Positions 10,794 to 21,650 of a stretch of DNA of 64,000 nt are shown piece after piece. How positions within the stretch are numbered: position 1 is the stretch's first letter; every line of letters starts with the position of its first letter. This stretch comes from Macrotis lagotis (lineage: Eukaryota; Chordata; Mammalia; Peramelemorphia; Peramelidae): assembly GCF_037893015.1 (NCBI RefSeq), contig NC_133661.1, positions 182,630,508 to 182,694,507 on the forward strand, read 5' to 3'. Both the position numbers and the translations under genes were made by a program. The notes below the pieces were generated by a model. That model saw only the letters and a program-made list of their open reading frames with translations, was not told the DNA's origin and did not search any database.

Positions 10794-12017
10794 TCTATTT
10801 CTTTTTTTGGGATAGCCTGTCTCTTTGGTTGCTTTCTTCACTTGCCTTTATGCCCTCAAACCATCACCTACCTAGCCTAATTAATCTCTTCTTACCAACA
10901 TCTTTTAAAGCATGGGACACCTATTCCAGGAAGGCTTCCCAAACTAGGCCAAAATGATATCAACATTTTCCACATTTATTTCAGTATTCCTCCTCTCGAG
11001 AGGACTCTAGGTTCTAAGGGGTTATATTGGCAAAGTTCAAGCTACTTCCAACAATTACCCTGCTGGGGTCTTTCAGCATAGTTTTTGAGAGAATGATTAA
11101 GAGATAGGATGTCCCAACAGAGAAAGGGGGAAAATAACAGGATAAAAGGTGGGATGGAGGGGAAAGGAATGATGAAACTTTGAGTCTGACAATGAATTAT
11201 ATCTGTTTCAAGTCTCAGTCATGACTTCAGTCTTTTTTTTGGTCATAGAAATGCATTAAAGTCATAGCTGTGACCCGGCTTCAGTAGAGGGAATAGCTAT
11301 GTAGAAGAAATCATGGATGTTTGAAAGCATTCTTTACCTGGGGTCCACAAACGTTTTTTCTTTAAAAAATATTTTTATAGTTATATTTTAATATAATTTC
11401 TTTTGTAATTCTAATTTATTAGGATTTATTATTTGAGAAAGTTTATTTTGAGAAAAGGTGAGACAAAATATTATGAGTTACTATTATAAAATATTTAACT
11501 ATCTTCATACTTAATATTGTATTCTTAGATATTTTGATTGGGGAAAGGTCATCTGTCTCTCTCTAAAAAAACAAAGTTCTCTGAGGTCAGGAATTATGCC
11601 CTCACTGTGTCTATATTTTTTCTATAATATCTTGTCCTGGGAATCAAACATACCTTTTGATAACTCCATAAATGGAAATAAGATCAAAAGAGTAAGAACT
11701 CTCTGTAGGGGGTCCCCTAGTCCATGAAGGGACAAAGTTGTGTACGCTATCCAGTAGGATGGATATTAAGAATTTTACCTTTGCTTGGGGGAACTTTGAT
11801 AATATCTGTATTACTTGACATGGGGAAAAAAGATTGTAAGTTAACAAGATTGAACACATCACTATAGTCTTCTCTTTGGTAAGATTCTTCTGTCCCTCTA
11901 CATAGGTTAACAGGATAGTCAGAGAGGATGTAAAAAGTCTCTGGACTTGGCCCTGGGAGCAGTAACTGAGGGTGAAAAAGAGGACACAATTATTCTGCAA
12001 AAACTTATTTTTAGTCA

Positions 12018-12541
12018 TTTTATTTTCTTCATTTCTTGGTGAATAAGAACCAGTGCAGATCCCCCAGACAGTATTGCTCCTAGTCCTTTTCCCTGGGGGC
12101 TGAGGACATTTGCAGATTGGTGTGTCTCTGTGCTCCAAGAATTCTGGTTAAGGTAGGAAAGAATTATTAAGGGAGAAGTGTCCTGCCACCCAAAGCTTTA
12201 AAGAGCTCATTTACTTATTTGAATAGTCACAGATTCTGGGAGTAGGCCATGGCGCAATACTCATCTTTGGCCTTTGGTAGGGAGGTCCCTTATTCAGAAT
12301 ATAGCAGGAACTGCCCTGATAGTGGCAGGGTGAGGAAACAAGGTCAGGGATCCCAATATCCTTGGGACACTCCACTTTACAGTAGCTAGAACAAGGTTAT
12401 GGGCAAAATGTGAGAAGAAGAGTATCATTTGGCATCTCCTCCGGTCTGGTGCAGTGATACTCCCCCAGGCATTCAAAGCAGATAAAGCTGAGCAGACCTT
12501 TTCCTAGGTTGCCAGGGCAAAGGGGCTGTTGCCATAGAGAC
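12018..12541 (-). other. LRP10 3' UTR (inferred) with candidate poly(A) signal
   Basis: The nearest AATAAA on the minus strand after the LRP10 stop is at 12023-12018, about 520 bases downstream. The interval has no recognised repeat. A second AATAAA at 10980-10975 could serve a longer form, but a SINE would then lie close to it. No transcript evidence is available. Confidence 0.4.
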
Positions 12542-13117
12542 TTAGGTCAGCAGTGGCTCATCCTCCTCACCTACCCAAGGCCCAGGCTCTGCCAGAGGCA
12601 GCAGTAGCACATCATCCTCATCCTCTTGGGATGTGGGCACTGTTCGAGGATCTGGTATGGCCTGGGGGGGTGTAGGGGACCGGAGGCTGGGCATGAAGCG
12701 GCCACGCAGAGCCTGCACCACCCCAGACAACAGAGATGATGGAGGTGCAAGTGGAGTGGTTGGTCGAGGTGGGTCTTCAGGGGGTACACAGGGAGAATTG
12801 GTAGAAGAAAAGGGCACTTTGACAGGCAATGGAGGGGCCTCCTCTGGATCTCTCCCACCCATTGCTCCTTCTAAAGGGGTGCCCTGACTGCCCTCTGGGG
12901 CTTCAGAGGTAGATGGGGCAGGTGCAGCCTGGGGGTTGGAGTCTGAGGCCCTGGAAGGAGGATTTGCACGGGGAAGCAAACCCCAACGACGGAGACGGCG
13001 AACCAATCGTCGTGTGGATCTGCCTCGCTGGCGGCGGCGGCTACCTGATGAGCCTCCTGAAGACACATCTTGGCGCAGGATTTGTAGCAGAGATCGAAGG
13101 TTTCCCAGCACTGAGTT
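12542..13117 (-). CDS. LRP10: LRP10 coding exon 7 (cytoplasmic tail, stop)
   Basis: It follows an AG acceptor at 13119-13118 and begins AAC TCA GTG CTG (NSVL), joining exon 6 in phase 0. It encodes an Arg-rich stretch (RRRQRGRSTRRLVRRLRRWG), a Pro/Ser-rich linker and the acidic-dileucine end. Stop TAA is at 12544-12542. Confidence 0.95.
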   Translation of the reverse strand, partial: NSVLGNLRSLLQILRQDVSSGGSSGSRRRQRGRSTRRLVRRLRRWGLLPRANPPSRASDSNPQAAPAPSTSEAPEGSQGTPLEGAMGGRDPEEAPPLPVKVPFSSTNSPCVPPEDPPRPTTPLAPPSSLLSGVVQALRGRFMPSLRSPTPPQAIPDPRTVPTSQEDEDDVLLLPLAEPGPWVGEEDEPLLT

Positions 13118-16100
13118 CTATAATTTGAAAGACAAGGAAGCACCAGAGTGGAGAAAGATAAAGAGCAGAATTAATTTCTGTTCCATCCAGAGTAGGACAA
13201 AGGGAGATGGCCTATTAGGACTATGTAGTTACTAGGGAATAGGCACTGGAGCCTAAGGGACCATCTATTTTAATCTTCTCATTTCGCACATGGGACAAAT
13301 TGAAACACCAAGAAGTGACATACTCAAATCCACACAGGTAGTGGTAAATAATAGAATCCGGCTTCTAATCTAGTTTTCAGATTCTAAATCCAAGGTTCTT
13401 TCCAGCATAAGGGGTATCATGGACAGGCAAGGCTTAGGAAAGTAACTTACATCATTAGGGTTCTCAGTTGGAAAGTCATCTACAGGTGGAATGGCACCTT
13501 GAGCAATTAGCTGGCCGTAGGAGGGAGGTGCTTGCTGCTGTACAATCTCAGCCTCCACTCTTGAAAGGGGGGCAAAGATACTGTAGGAAAGAGTAAAATT
13601 TATGGTCCAATCCTCCAAAGACCCTATTAAGTCAGGTCCTTCTAGAAAAACAGGGATTTCACAATTATCACCTAGATCTTTCCAAACAGGTATCCCTGGC
13701 ATCCTCTTTTGTTCCCCAAATTGATTAATCTTCCTTGATCTGGGTCCTTTTTTACCTCCTGACCCTCTTCACTTCCCCCTACCCTGAACAACCAACCCTC
13801 CCCTCCTTATAGCAGTGAATCATGGGCTGACCCCCTGACCTGTATTCCTGTGTGCGGATGGCATAGAGTTTGCAGGTACAGCCCAAGGCGATGACAAGCA
13901 GCAAGCCACAGATCAAGCTGCCAATGACAGCGGCTGTGATGACTTTTCGGGGCAGGGCATATGCACAGTCCCATTCATCGCTGCCATCAGAGCAGTCAGG
14001 CTGCCCATCACACACCCATGTTTCATACACACACCGGTCATCCTTGCACCGGAAATTGCCTGGCTGGCAGTGTCGACATTGTTGTTCATCTGCCCCGTTC
14101 ACGCAGAATGTCTGGTAGTTACAACGATCGGCAGATGGGTAGCAGGCTGTGGCGCCAGGAGTTCCAGGGGCCCCACAGGGATAGCGCCCAGGCAGGCATC
14201 CAGGGCAGTCCTTTTCATCAGTGCCATCTGCACAGTCCCAGATCCCATCACACCGCTGGGCTTCACTGTAGCAGCCCTCCCCTGGGCCCTCCCCAGGACC
14301 CTCTCCAGAACCTGCACCACAAGGCCGGTCCCAGGGCAGGCAGTATCCTTTCACATGGTAGGTGGCATTGAACCCACCATTACTCCAGGGCCCCACATGG
14401 TAGGTCACAGTGGCCTTGCCTGAGAGTGTCTCCACCATGATTGCTTTGCCATTGCTGAAATAGTTGAGGTTTCGGAGCAGGCGAGCAGGATCTGGGGGTC
14501 CAGGACCATCATACACATGCACTGAATCCCACTTGCCGAGTTCTAGAGTAGTGAAGCGAACAATCAGCCGTCGCCCATCATGGGGATCCAGCAGCCAGAG
14601 GCAGGAGTGAGGAGTTTGGTACACCACAGAGTGGGGATAGCCCGGGGAAGAAAAGACACCATAGAAATCTTCCAAGGTGCGATTGCAGGCAGGGGTAGGG
14701 ACGGCAGTCAAGCTATGGAAAGGGCTTGGGCTACAGTCAGTCTCATCAGACTGATCCTCACAGTCATCTACCCCATCACAGCGCTGGGACCTTGGCACAC
14801 ATCTGTGGTTCAGGCATCGGAACTCTTCCCGGAGACATGTAAACCGATCTGTGAATAGGGCCAGAATCAGTGAGGTAGGGGCTGCTGCTAGACAAGCACA
14901 CTGCCCATTCAACTGACCCTCCCCATGTTAGCCCTAAAATGAATCACCCATAGGGTCCATAAGATCATTCTCTTTCTTTTTAATGGTGTTCCCCATATTT
15001 AGCCTACCTTGCATATAGGAAAGCAGAAAACCTTGTCCCAGTGGCCGGCCATTCCCAGCATAGCTGTAGGTGATGGTGATGTTGCCTCCAGAGAACCGGA
15101 GTGGGCTGGAAATTGCTTCACACAGGGAAATAGGTGGCTGGAGAGGGGACTGCAGTATCAGACGCTCCGAGCCACATACCAGATGCAATTTTTGGAACCT
15201 AAAAGAATCAGAAGTCATATTAAGAGTCCATTCTCCCCCACCCTTGCCCTATCAACATCCTACCTTAGACAGTGAGGCAGAAATAAAGGCCACTTTGTTG
15301 AGTATCAGGACTTTTAAATTTCTATTTGTGTTGTGATTTACAATTCACAGAGCACTTTACCAAGAGCATCTTAATACAGGTAGTTAGAATGAGTGTGGTC
15401 ATCCACATTTTACAGATGGGAGCAAGGAGGATTGAAGAGTTTCAAATGACTTGTCCCAGATCTTCTGGCTCTAGTTCTGATACTCTTGTCACTGGTTTCC
15501 AACCTCAACCTCCTAAGCTAGGGAATGAAGCTTTACAGGTTAACTGAACCACTCTACTTTCTCTTTACCCTTTATTCCTCTTTCATAAGACCAGAGAAGA
15601 CAAAATTACTTCTCTCCCTTAAGAGGACTTAGATGGAATCATGGTTCAGAGGACTCATGGTAAAACATGTTGCCTACATCTTAGCAAAAAAGATAGTAGA
15701 CAAGAGGTGCATAATGAGTCACATTTTCAGACCCTGTCAGTATGTTTGTTTGCACTACTGTATTTCATTGTCACAAGAGAGAGGGTTTTGTTATGGGGGT
15801 GGGGTGGGAGTGAGAAAAAGAGAAGTGAAAGTGATGTTAAAAAAAAACGGAAGAAAAGAGCATCATTAAATTTTTTTTTAAAGTCTTATACAGTTGAAGA
15901 CACTGATTGGCTTGGACTTTGGGTTGGTTACAGATCTACTTTCTTTGCTCTAAAATCCTAAATACAGCAAACATCTATTTTATCTAGAACTCAGTAACAA
16001 CCAGAATTTTTTTGTAGTCTCATACAAGGGTAACCAGTGGGCATTATTAAAACCCTCAGGCTAAGGGAGATTTTGGATGGCCTTCTGGATCATCTCACAG

Positions 16101-19100
16101 ATATGATTCTTTTCAATTCAATTTAAAAATTGATTATTGGGGAGGCTAGGTGGTGCAGTGAATAGAGCACTGGCCCTGGAGTCAGGAGTACCTGAATTCA
16201 AATCTGGCCTCAGACACTTAATAATTACCTAGCTGTGTGGCCTTGGGCAAGCCACTTAAACCCCTTTGCCTAGCAAAAACCTAAAAAAAAATTGATTATC
16301 CATTATCTACATGGTACTACCTTTGGTACTGGAGAGGCATGGATGGGAAATAATATAATCCCTACCCTCAAGGAATTTATAATCTAGTAGTAATATGATC
16401 CATCCAAAAATAAACCTAATAGGAATCAAAATGTCAAAAAGGCAAAGGAGGGATCTGTGTTATTGTGGCTTCTTCAAATACTGGTAATAGTCTCATGTCC
16501 ATAGTTATAACTTTTCTGTGATAGCTTGGAGCTCTCCACTTTATAGAGGTGGCAACCAGAAGCTAAGAGGGGTGAAGTGAATTATCCACAGCCACACAGC
16601 TTAAAAGCATTTACACCTGGCACTGATGATCAATCACTTTACCCAGGAGAGCAAATTCCCTTAATCATGTCTGTTAAGCAGAGTCAAAACTAAGTGTCTG
16701 CAAGCTAAGCAAGGTACAACATCAGAAGGGCATGATGAGAGAACCTTTATAATGTTATTTTATCATGAATGAAACTTCTTCCCTTCCCCCCCAAATTTTT
16801 ATTAATGGATCCTTTGTTTTCACATCATTGTCTATTTCAAATATATTCCTGACTTTTCTACTCATTTAAAAAGGAATAAAAAAGAGGAAAAAAAAAATCT
16901 GTTTTTCAAAACTAATCAATGCATTAACCATGTGACAGTAGTCAGAGTTCAATACCCATAATTTCCCACCTCTTCAATGAATGGAGGTGAAATGCTCATA
17001 TTTTTAACGCCAGAAAATTATGCTTTTAAGGATATCCAAGTATTTATTTTGTGATAAGTCAAGGGATATGAGTTACAGCAAAAATTTAGGGCCTTGGGGT
17101 GGCTAGGTGGCACAGTAGATAGAGCACTGGCCCTGGAGTCAGGAGTACCTGAGTTCAAATCTGGCCTCAGACACTTAATAATTACTTAGCTGTGTGGCCT
17201 TGGGCAAGCCACTCAACCCCATGGCCTAGCAAAAACTAAAAACAAACAAAAAATTTAGGGCCTCCAGGAGACAGTAAATACAAAGGGGGAACAATTTTCT
17301 TTTCTTTTTTCTTTTTTGGATTTTTCAGGGCAATGGGGTTAAGTGGCTTGCCCAAGGCCACACAGCTAGGTAATTATTAAGTGTCTGAGGCCAGATTTGA
17401 ACTCAGGTACTCCTGACTCCAGGGCCAGTGCTTTATCCACTGCGCCACCTAGCTGCACCAGGAACAATTTTCAAATGGGGGAGTAAGCTGTCCTGGTATA
17501 ATGTTCACACTTTATCTAGGACTTGCTTGCTGAATAAAATATTTTTGACTCATTTTCCTCAGGATTACCCTAACACCTCCTTCCTTCTTCTTGTTTAGAA
17601 TGCCTTATGCCCTTTCTCTGTACCCCCAAGTACCAGAAGGAAAAAAAAAACTTCCAACTAGAAAACAAAACAAAAACAGACTGCCACTACCTGTCATTTG
17701 GAACATTAGCATTGCTGCATCCTTATTTTCACCATCCTCCCTAGCCCCTTCCACCTTCCCTTACTCCAAGTCTTACTATGTCTAGTAGGACTGGAAAAAT
17801 ACTTGTTGACCCCAGACATAGAAGTGATGGACTCAAGATGCAGAATGAAAGTTTTGAACCTGATCAGTAAATTTGTTACAAGAGGTTTGTTTTTCTTTTT
17901 CTTCCCCCCTCCCCATGGTGGGGTGGGGTGGGCTGAACAAGAAGGAGCGAAAATAAATTCTGGTTAATTAAAAAAATAAAATACAAAGAACTATTAATTG
18001 GACTCTCCTATATAGACTGTATGAGGGTCTATCCATTGCTGCTGCCACAAATTCTCAAGGTACCCTGGACTAGAGAGGATAGAAAACAGAGAAGAATTTA
18101 GCTGGGGGTGGGGATAGGGTTGGTCTTGTGACTACACAGCAAGCAATCATTTGCCTAATATCAACCCTGCCCAGATCCTTAAATGAGGTGGCCTTCAAGG
18201 TGTGGGAAGTCAGATCAACACAGAATAAACTCATTGGGGCCACTTGGCACATGGGTGGAGAAGTGATGACAATGTCCATTCCTTATCCCCCCATCTCATT
18301 GGCTATTGCCAGAGGAATCTAGCTTCAGGTCTTACCTGATAGTCACTGTCTGTTCCTTGCTGCCCACGATGATCCAGATGCAAGTGATAGGAAAGAGGCG
18401 GCTCTCTCGGCCTTGGGGCCACTGCAGGATTCCCTGAACACCGGAGAGCAGAACAGGAGGATCCCTGCAGGCTGCAAGAGGAGGGTGTGGGGGCTGAGCC
18501 CCTGGGAACTCTCCTCTACTTTCCCTCTAACCAGGCCTAGAATCTCTGGGAGCCTACATCTCCTCTTGATCTGGACACCTTAAGTAGAGCTGCTAGGCTG
18601 AGACCAGACATGGGAGGGTGATCCTAGACCTTAAGAGAACTTCAGTATCCCATCCCAAGGTAGATGTGTCTTCCTTCCCCCCTCCAGCTCATCCCTTCTC
18701 AGACCCCACCCCAAATAACATTATGATCCATAAACTTTCCAGACCACCCTCTTGGCACAAGGCTTGGAGCTACTTGCTGAGGGTTACAAAGATGAATAAT
18801 CTGACTCCTAATGACAAGGAGGCCTCTTCCTCTGACACATCCTGGCTGGGTGGCCATGATAAATAAGCTAACCTCTCAGAGCCTCAGGGAACCTCTAAGA
18901 CTAAATGCAGAAGAACAGATGCTGATATGAATGAATAGTTCCCTGTTTTGATGAAATAAAAATGTCCAAAATGATCAGGTGAGACTGTGGATGGAAGGCC
19001 AGATGTAAAGTCAGGAAGACTAGAGTTAAGTCCTACCTCAGATAAGTACTAGCTGGTGACCATAGGAAGTTGCTTAACCTCTCTGGTCCTCAGGCAACTC

Positions 19101-20812
19101 TCCAGGACTGTAAATTTCAGATTGAATTGCCAATCTGCATTAATAGAGGGAATTAGCTCATCAGAATCATGGATACCAATGGAATCACAGATCTGGAATT
19201 CCCTTCTAACTCCAAAGGGAAGGCTTACAGAGTGTTCTCCTAACAAGTATAGTATAAGAAGTGAATAAGCATTTTGATCTTCACAATAACTCTTGAGAAG
19301 TAGGGCAATTATCTCCATTTTATATTTAAGGAAACTGGGGCAAAGAGGTTAAGGGACTTACTCAGGATCTCATTTGATCCTCACAATAATTATGGGAGGA
19401 AGATGATCTTATTATTCTCCTTTTACGGGTGAGGAAACTGAGGCTGACTTGCCCTGGTCATATAGCTGGTAAGTGTCTAAGGCCAAATTTGAACGCAGGA
19501 AGACTCCAATCCTAGCACTCTAAGCTGCTACCAACTGCCTTTAAGTATTGATATCCCTATTTAACAGTCTAGGAAACTGAAAGCAGTTGAGTAACTAGCC
19601 CCTAGTCACATCCCTAGTAAGTGGGAAAGCTGAGAATTGACCTCCAGTGTCCCAACTCAGGGTTCCATATTCATTCTATTATAAGCCACTCCACAGACTC
19701 TGCCTCCATGGGCCTTACAATCCAGTTGGGGGGAGATAATTCTAGTAAGATCTTACATTTCTGAAAGCGTCTCTCTTTCTCTGGACTTCATGCAGTAATG
19801 AAAAAAGCGACTACATGTTGAGGGAGTGAATGACAGAGAAGGACTGTTAGATGAAACCAAGTGTAAGACCTCAGAGCCCCGGCATGGAAGGCGATGACCT
19901 CCCTATGGGTAAAATAAACGGCTGAATCCCGTGGCTATTGGGAAGAAGTCTGGATCTGAAGTCAGAGGGCCTGGGTGTGCATCACTCCCCTGCCAATTAC
20001 ATCTGTGTGACCTTCGGAAAGTCATTTCACACCAGACACAGAAGCTCGGATTTAGAGCTGGAAATCGCCTCCTTTTACAGGTGAGGAGACTGAGAGCTCC
20101 AGAAAGGATGAGTGACTCCCCTAAGGTCACAAAAAAGCATCAGAGGTGGGCTAGGGACCCTGGTCCTCAGGACTCTTTTCCTATATCCCATTTGTCTACC
20201 TCAATTTCCTCATTTATAAAATGATAAAGTTTGAGCAGATGATCCTCAGGTCCCCTGCAGTTCTGAGTTCTGAGACACTAGGTCAAAGTTAGCACAGGAA
20301 CCCAGAGAAGGAACAAGGAGCTGCCTTCCGGCTGAGGGTGGGGGAGTCTGTCCTCCCTCTTCATCACCACCACCAGTGTCACCCTTCCCTGTGGTCCCGG
20401 ACCCGGGGGCCCCTCGAGGATGGTGCCCTTACTCACCCGGATTCGGGAAGGGGGTCCGGTCCGGGTGGGCCCGGGTGCCTCCTAGGGGACCTGTGGGAGA
20501 GGATGGGAGTGAGCCACGTTGGAGCTCGCGGGGAGCAGCCGGTGGGAGGAAGAAAGGAAACTTTCTGCTATGTCAGACATTGGGGGCCCCGGGGCCCGGG
20601 CCTGAAGCAACAGGTGGCCAGAGGCGGCGGCGGGGACGCGAGGTCTGGGCCGGCGGCCGGGCTGCTCCCGGGTCCCGCGGAGGGGGACAAGCGCCGGGCC
20701 GGGCACGGGGGGCCGGGGAGGGCCAGCCGGGGCGGGGCCGGGGCTTACCCGGGAGCGGCAGCAGCAGCAGCAGCAGCAGCAGCGGCAGCGGCAGCGGGGC
20801 TCCGGGGGCCAT
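12542..20812 (-). CDS. LRP10: LRP10, complete gene (seven coding exons), LDL-receptor-related protein 10
   Basis: Coding exons on the minus strand are 20812-20749, 20490-20437, 18471-18336, 15198-15008, 14848-13840, 13580-13451 and 13117-12542. All introns are GT-AG, the phases join, and the total is 2160 bases (719 residues plus stop; human is about 713). The product is a type I membrane receptor that cycles between trans-Golgi, endosomes and surface. Domains in order: Leu-rich signal peptide (1-22), CUB (about 41-149), LDLa (about 154-190), CUB (about 200-320), three further LDLa repeats with CDG..DC..G(S/T)DE motifs, a transmembrane helix (451-474), and a cytoplasmic tail of about 245 residues. 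The tail has PPSY (503-506), DDVLLL (696-701) and DEPLLT (714-719), typical WW-domain and acidic-dileucine adaptor motifs. No frame damage is seen. Confidence 0.95.
13118..13450 (-). other. LRP10 intron 6
   Basis: A 333-base intron. It includes a MIR-like piece (about 13265-13400: 'tttcgcacatgggacaaattg', 'cacacaggtagtggtaaat'). Confidence 0.6.
13451..13580 (-). CDS. LRP10: LRP10 coding exon 6 (juxtamembrane tail)
   Basis: 130 bases, from acceptor CTACAG to donor GTAAGT. It encodes SIFAPLSRVEAEIVQQQAPP, the SYGQL that completes the PPSY motif, and ends at ENPND. This matches the human tail closely. Confidence 0.95.
13840..14848 (-). CDS. LRP10: LRP10 coding exon 5 (LDLa repeats, second CUB, transmembrane helix)
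   Basis: This large 1009-base exon begins after ATTCACAG and ends at CAGGAATACAG before GTCAGG. It encodes LDLa 1, CUB 2 (CNRTLEDFYGVFSSPGYP), three more LDLa repeats and the helix VITAAVIGSLICGLLLVIAL. A local GEGPGEGPGEG tract sits before the second LDLa repeat. Confidence 0.96.
15008..15198 (-). CDS. LRP10: LRP10 coding exon 4 (CUB 1, second half)
   Basis: 191 bases from acceptor TCTTTTAG to donor GTAGGC. It encodes FQKLHLVCGSERLILQSPLQ through GGNITITYSYAG to GQGFLLSYMQ, almost identical to the human segment. Confidence 0.95.
16139..16285 (+). repeat. tRNA-derived SINE (WSINE1-like)
   Basis: From GGGGAGGCTAGGTGGTGCAG to the A-rich tail, flanked by AAAAATTGATTAT on both sides. It lies antisense inside LRP10 intron 3. 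Confidence 0.9.
17095..17248 (+). repeat. tRNA-derived SINE (WSINE1-like)
   Basis: Full-length copy with perfect 15-base duplications AAAAATTTAGGGCCT at 17080-17094 and 17249-17263. Confidence 0.95.
17300..17460 (-). repeat. tRNA-derived SINE (WSINE1-like), opposite to its neighbour
   Basis: Minus-strand copy with perfect 12-base duplications GGAACAATTTTC at 17288-17299 and 17461-17472. It forms an inverted pair with the SINE at 17095-17248, 51 bases apart. Confidence 0.95.
17815..17985 (+). mobile_element. L1 3' end fragment
   Basis: 'gatggactcaagatgcagaa', a pyrimidine run, a G-rich patch and 'aataaattctggttaatt' then an A-rich tail. This is the same 3' UTR type as at 6540-6740. Confidence 0.55.
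18336..18471 (-). CDS. LRP10: LRP10 coding exon 3 (CUB 1, first half)
   Basis: 136 bases, acceptor TTGCAG to donor GTAAGA. It encodes (A)CRDPPVLLSGVQGILQ to GSKEQTVTI(R). The acceptor was chosen so that the split Ala codon and frame agree with exon 2; a second AG seven bases downstream would break the frame. Confidence 0.92.
18472..20436 (-). other. LRP10 intron 2
   Basis: About 18990-19170 is a SINE of a second marsupial type ('cttaacctctctggtcctcag', 'aactctccaggactgtaaat'). About 19265-19680 and 19940-20230 are MIR/CORE-SINE pieces. No extra exon is seen. Confidence 0.6.
20437..20490 (-). CDS. LRP10: LRP10 coding exon 2 (mature N-terminus)
   Basis: A 54-base exon too short to show up as an open frame alone. 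Acceptor CCCACAG, donor GTGAGT. It encodes (G)PLGGTRAHPDRTPFPNP(A); human has LGGALAHPDRIIFPNHA. Phase 1 at both ends fits exons 1 and 3. Confidence 0.9.
20749..20812 (-). CDS. LRP10: LRP10 coding exon 1 (start codon, signal peptide)
   Basis: Start codon is at 20812-20810. The 64 bases encode [20 protein letters not shown] and P, then one base of a Gly codon before GTAAGC. The Leu run is written mostly as CTG, so the plus strand shows a CAG tract at about 20757-20784. It sits inside the CpG island. Confidence 0.9.
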
Positions 20813-21650
20813 CCTGGCTGGTGCGCGGGCCGGCGCGGCTAGGCTTCGGGCTGGCCCCCCGGCCTGGGCTCCATGGGCCGCGCTGGGGGCCGCGGGCCGG
20901 CCGCCGGGCTGGCGGCGGGGCGGCGGGCGGCGCCTCGGGCCAACTTCGGAGTTGTTTTCCCCGGAGCTTCCTCCCGGGGCCGGCTCCGGAAGCCGCGGGC
21001 GGGGGGCGGCGGGCACAGCGCCCCCGCCCAGGCCGGCTGGCGCCCGCCCGGGCTCGCTCGGGCCGCTTCCTCCCGTGGCCAAACTTTGTCCGCGGCCGCC
21101 GGGCCTCCCCTGGCTCCCAACTTCGCGGCTCCCGGCTCCCGCTTCCCGGGCGCAGGAAGGGAGGCGGGCGGGAAGGGGTGTCTGCCCCCAACTTTCCCGG
21201 CCCTCCTGCGCGCCCTGGGTCCCCCCGGCTGTGGGCCGGGGAATGGGGGAGGGGAGTGACGTCAACTCGGCCCCGCCGCCTGCCAATCACTCGCCGGGCT
21301 CCTCCCCCCCCGGCCTCATTAACCTCTCCCGCCCCCGCCCCTCCCAGCCGCCCCGGGGCCGCCCTTTAAGTGCTCGGGGCCGGACCTTTAACCCTTCAGC
21401 CCCGGGGAGGGGGGGCACTCGCGGGGGTCGGGGGTCCAGCGCCGGCCACCCTTCCGCGCCCTCCGCCCGGGGAACAGGCGGGAACAGGCGTCCGGCCGGC
21501 GCCCACGGGGAAAGGCTGCCCCCCATGCCGCCGAGGGGGGCCCGGGAAGAGCCACCGCAGTCTCCCTGAATGTAAAAGGGGGGACTGACGCACGTGACCG
21601 AACGGCGGCGCAGGACTAGAACCCAGGGCACCCGGGTCCAGTTCTCCCCG

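Larger units (their letters stand above)
8991..12017. other. Spacer between LRP10 and REM2
   Basis: Mostly sequence I cannot assign. It includes the templated insertion at 9825-10029 and a SINE at about 10643-10793. About 11340-11530 is AT-rich. No coding exon was recognised. Confidence 0.4.
15199..18335 (-). other. LRP10 intron 3
   Basis: The largest LRP10 intron (3137 bases). It holds a MIR (about 15340-15545), a SINE (16139-16285), an inverted SINE pair (17095-17248 and 17300-17460), and an L1 3' end (about 17815-17985, plus strand). No further exon is needed by the reading frame. Confidence 0.8.
20380..21650. promoter_or_regulatory. CpG island and LRP10 promoter region
   Basis: Very GC- and CpG-rich DNA covers exons 1-2 and the upstream flank. 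It contains a perfect palindromic CRE TGACGTCA (21257-21264), a CCAAT box (21283-21287), many GC boxes and an E-box CACGTG (21591-21596). No TATA box is seen near a plausible start, so this looks like a dispersed housekeeping promoter. The transcription start is not determined. Confidence 0.75.

Noticed and set aside
20338-21569. Long plus-strand open frames (343 and 397 codons) over the CpG island
   Set aside because: They are antisense to LRP10 exon 1 and arise from GC-rich DNA with few stop codons; composition is low-complexity Gly/Ala/Arg/Pro and no family is recognisable.
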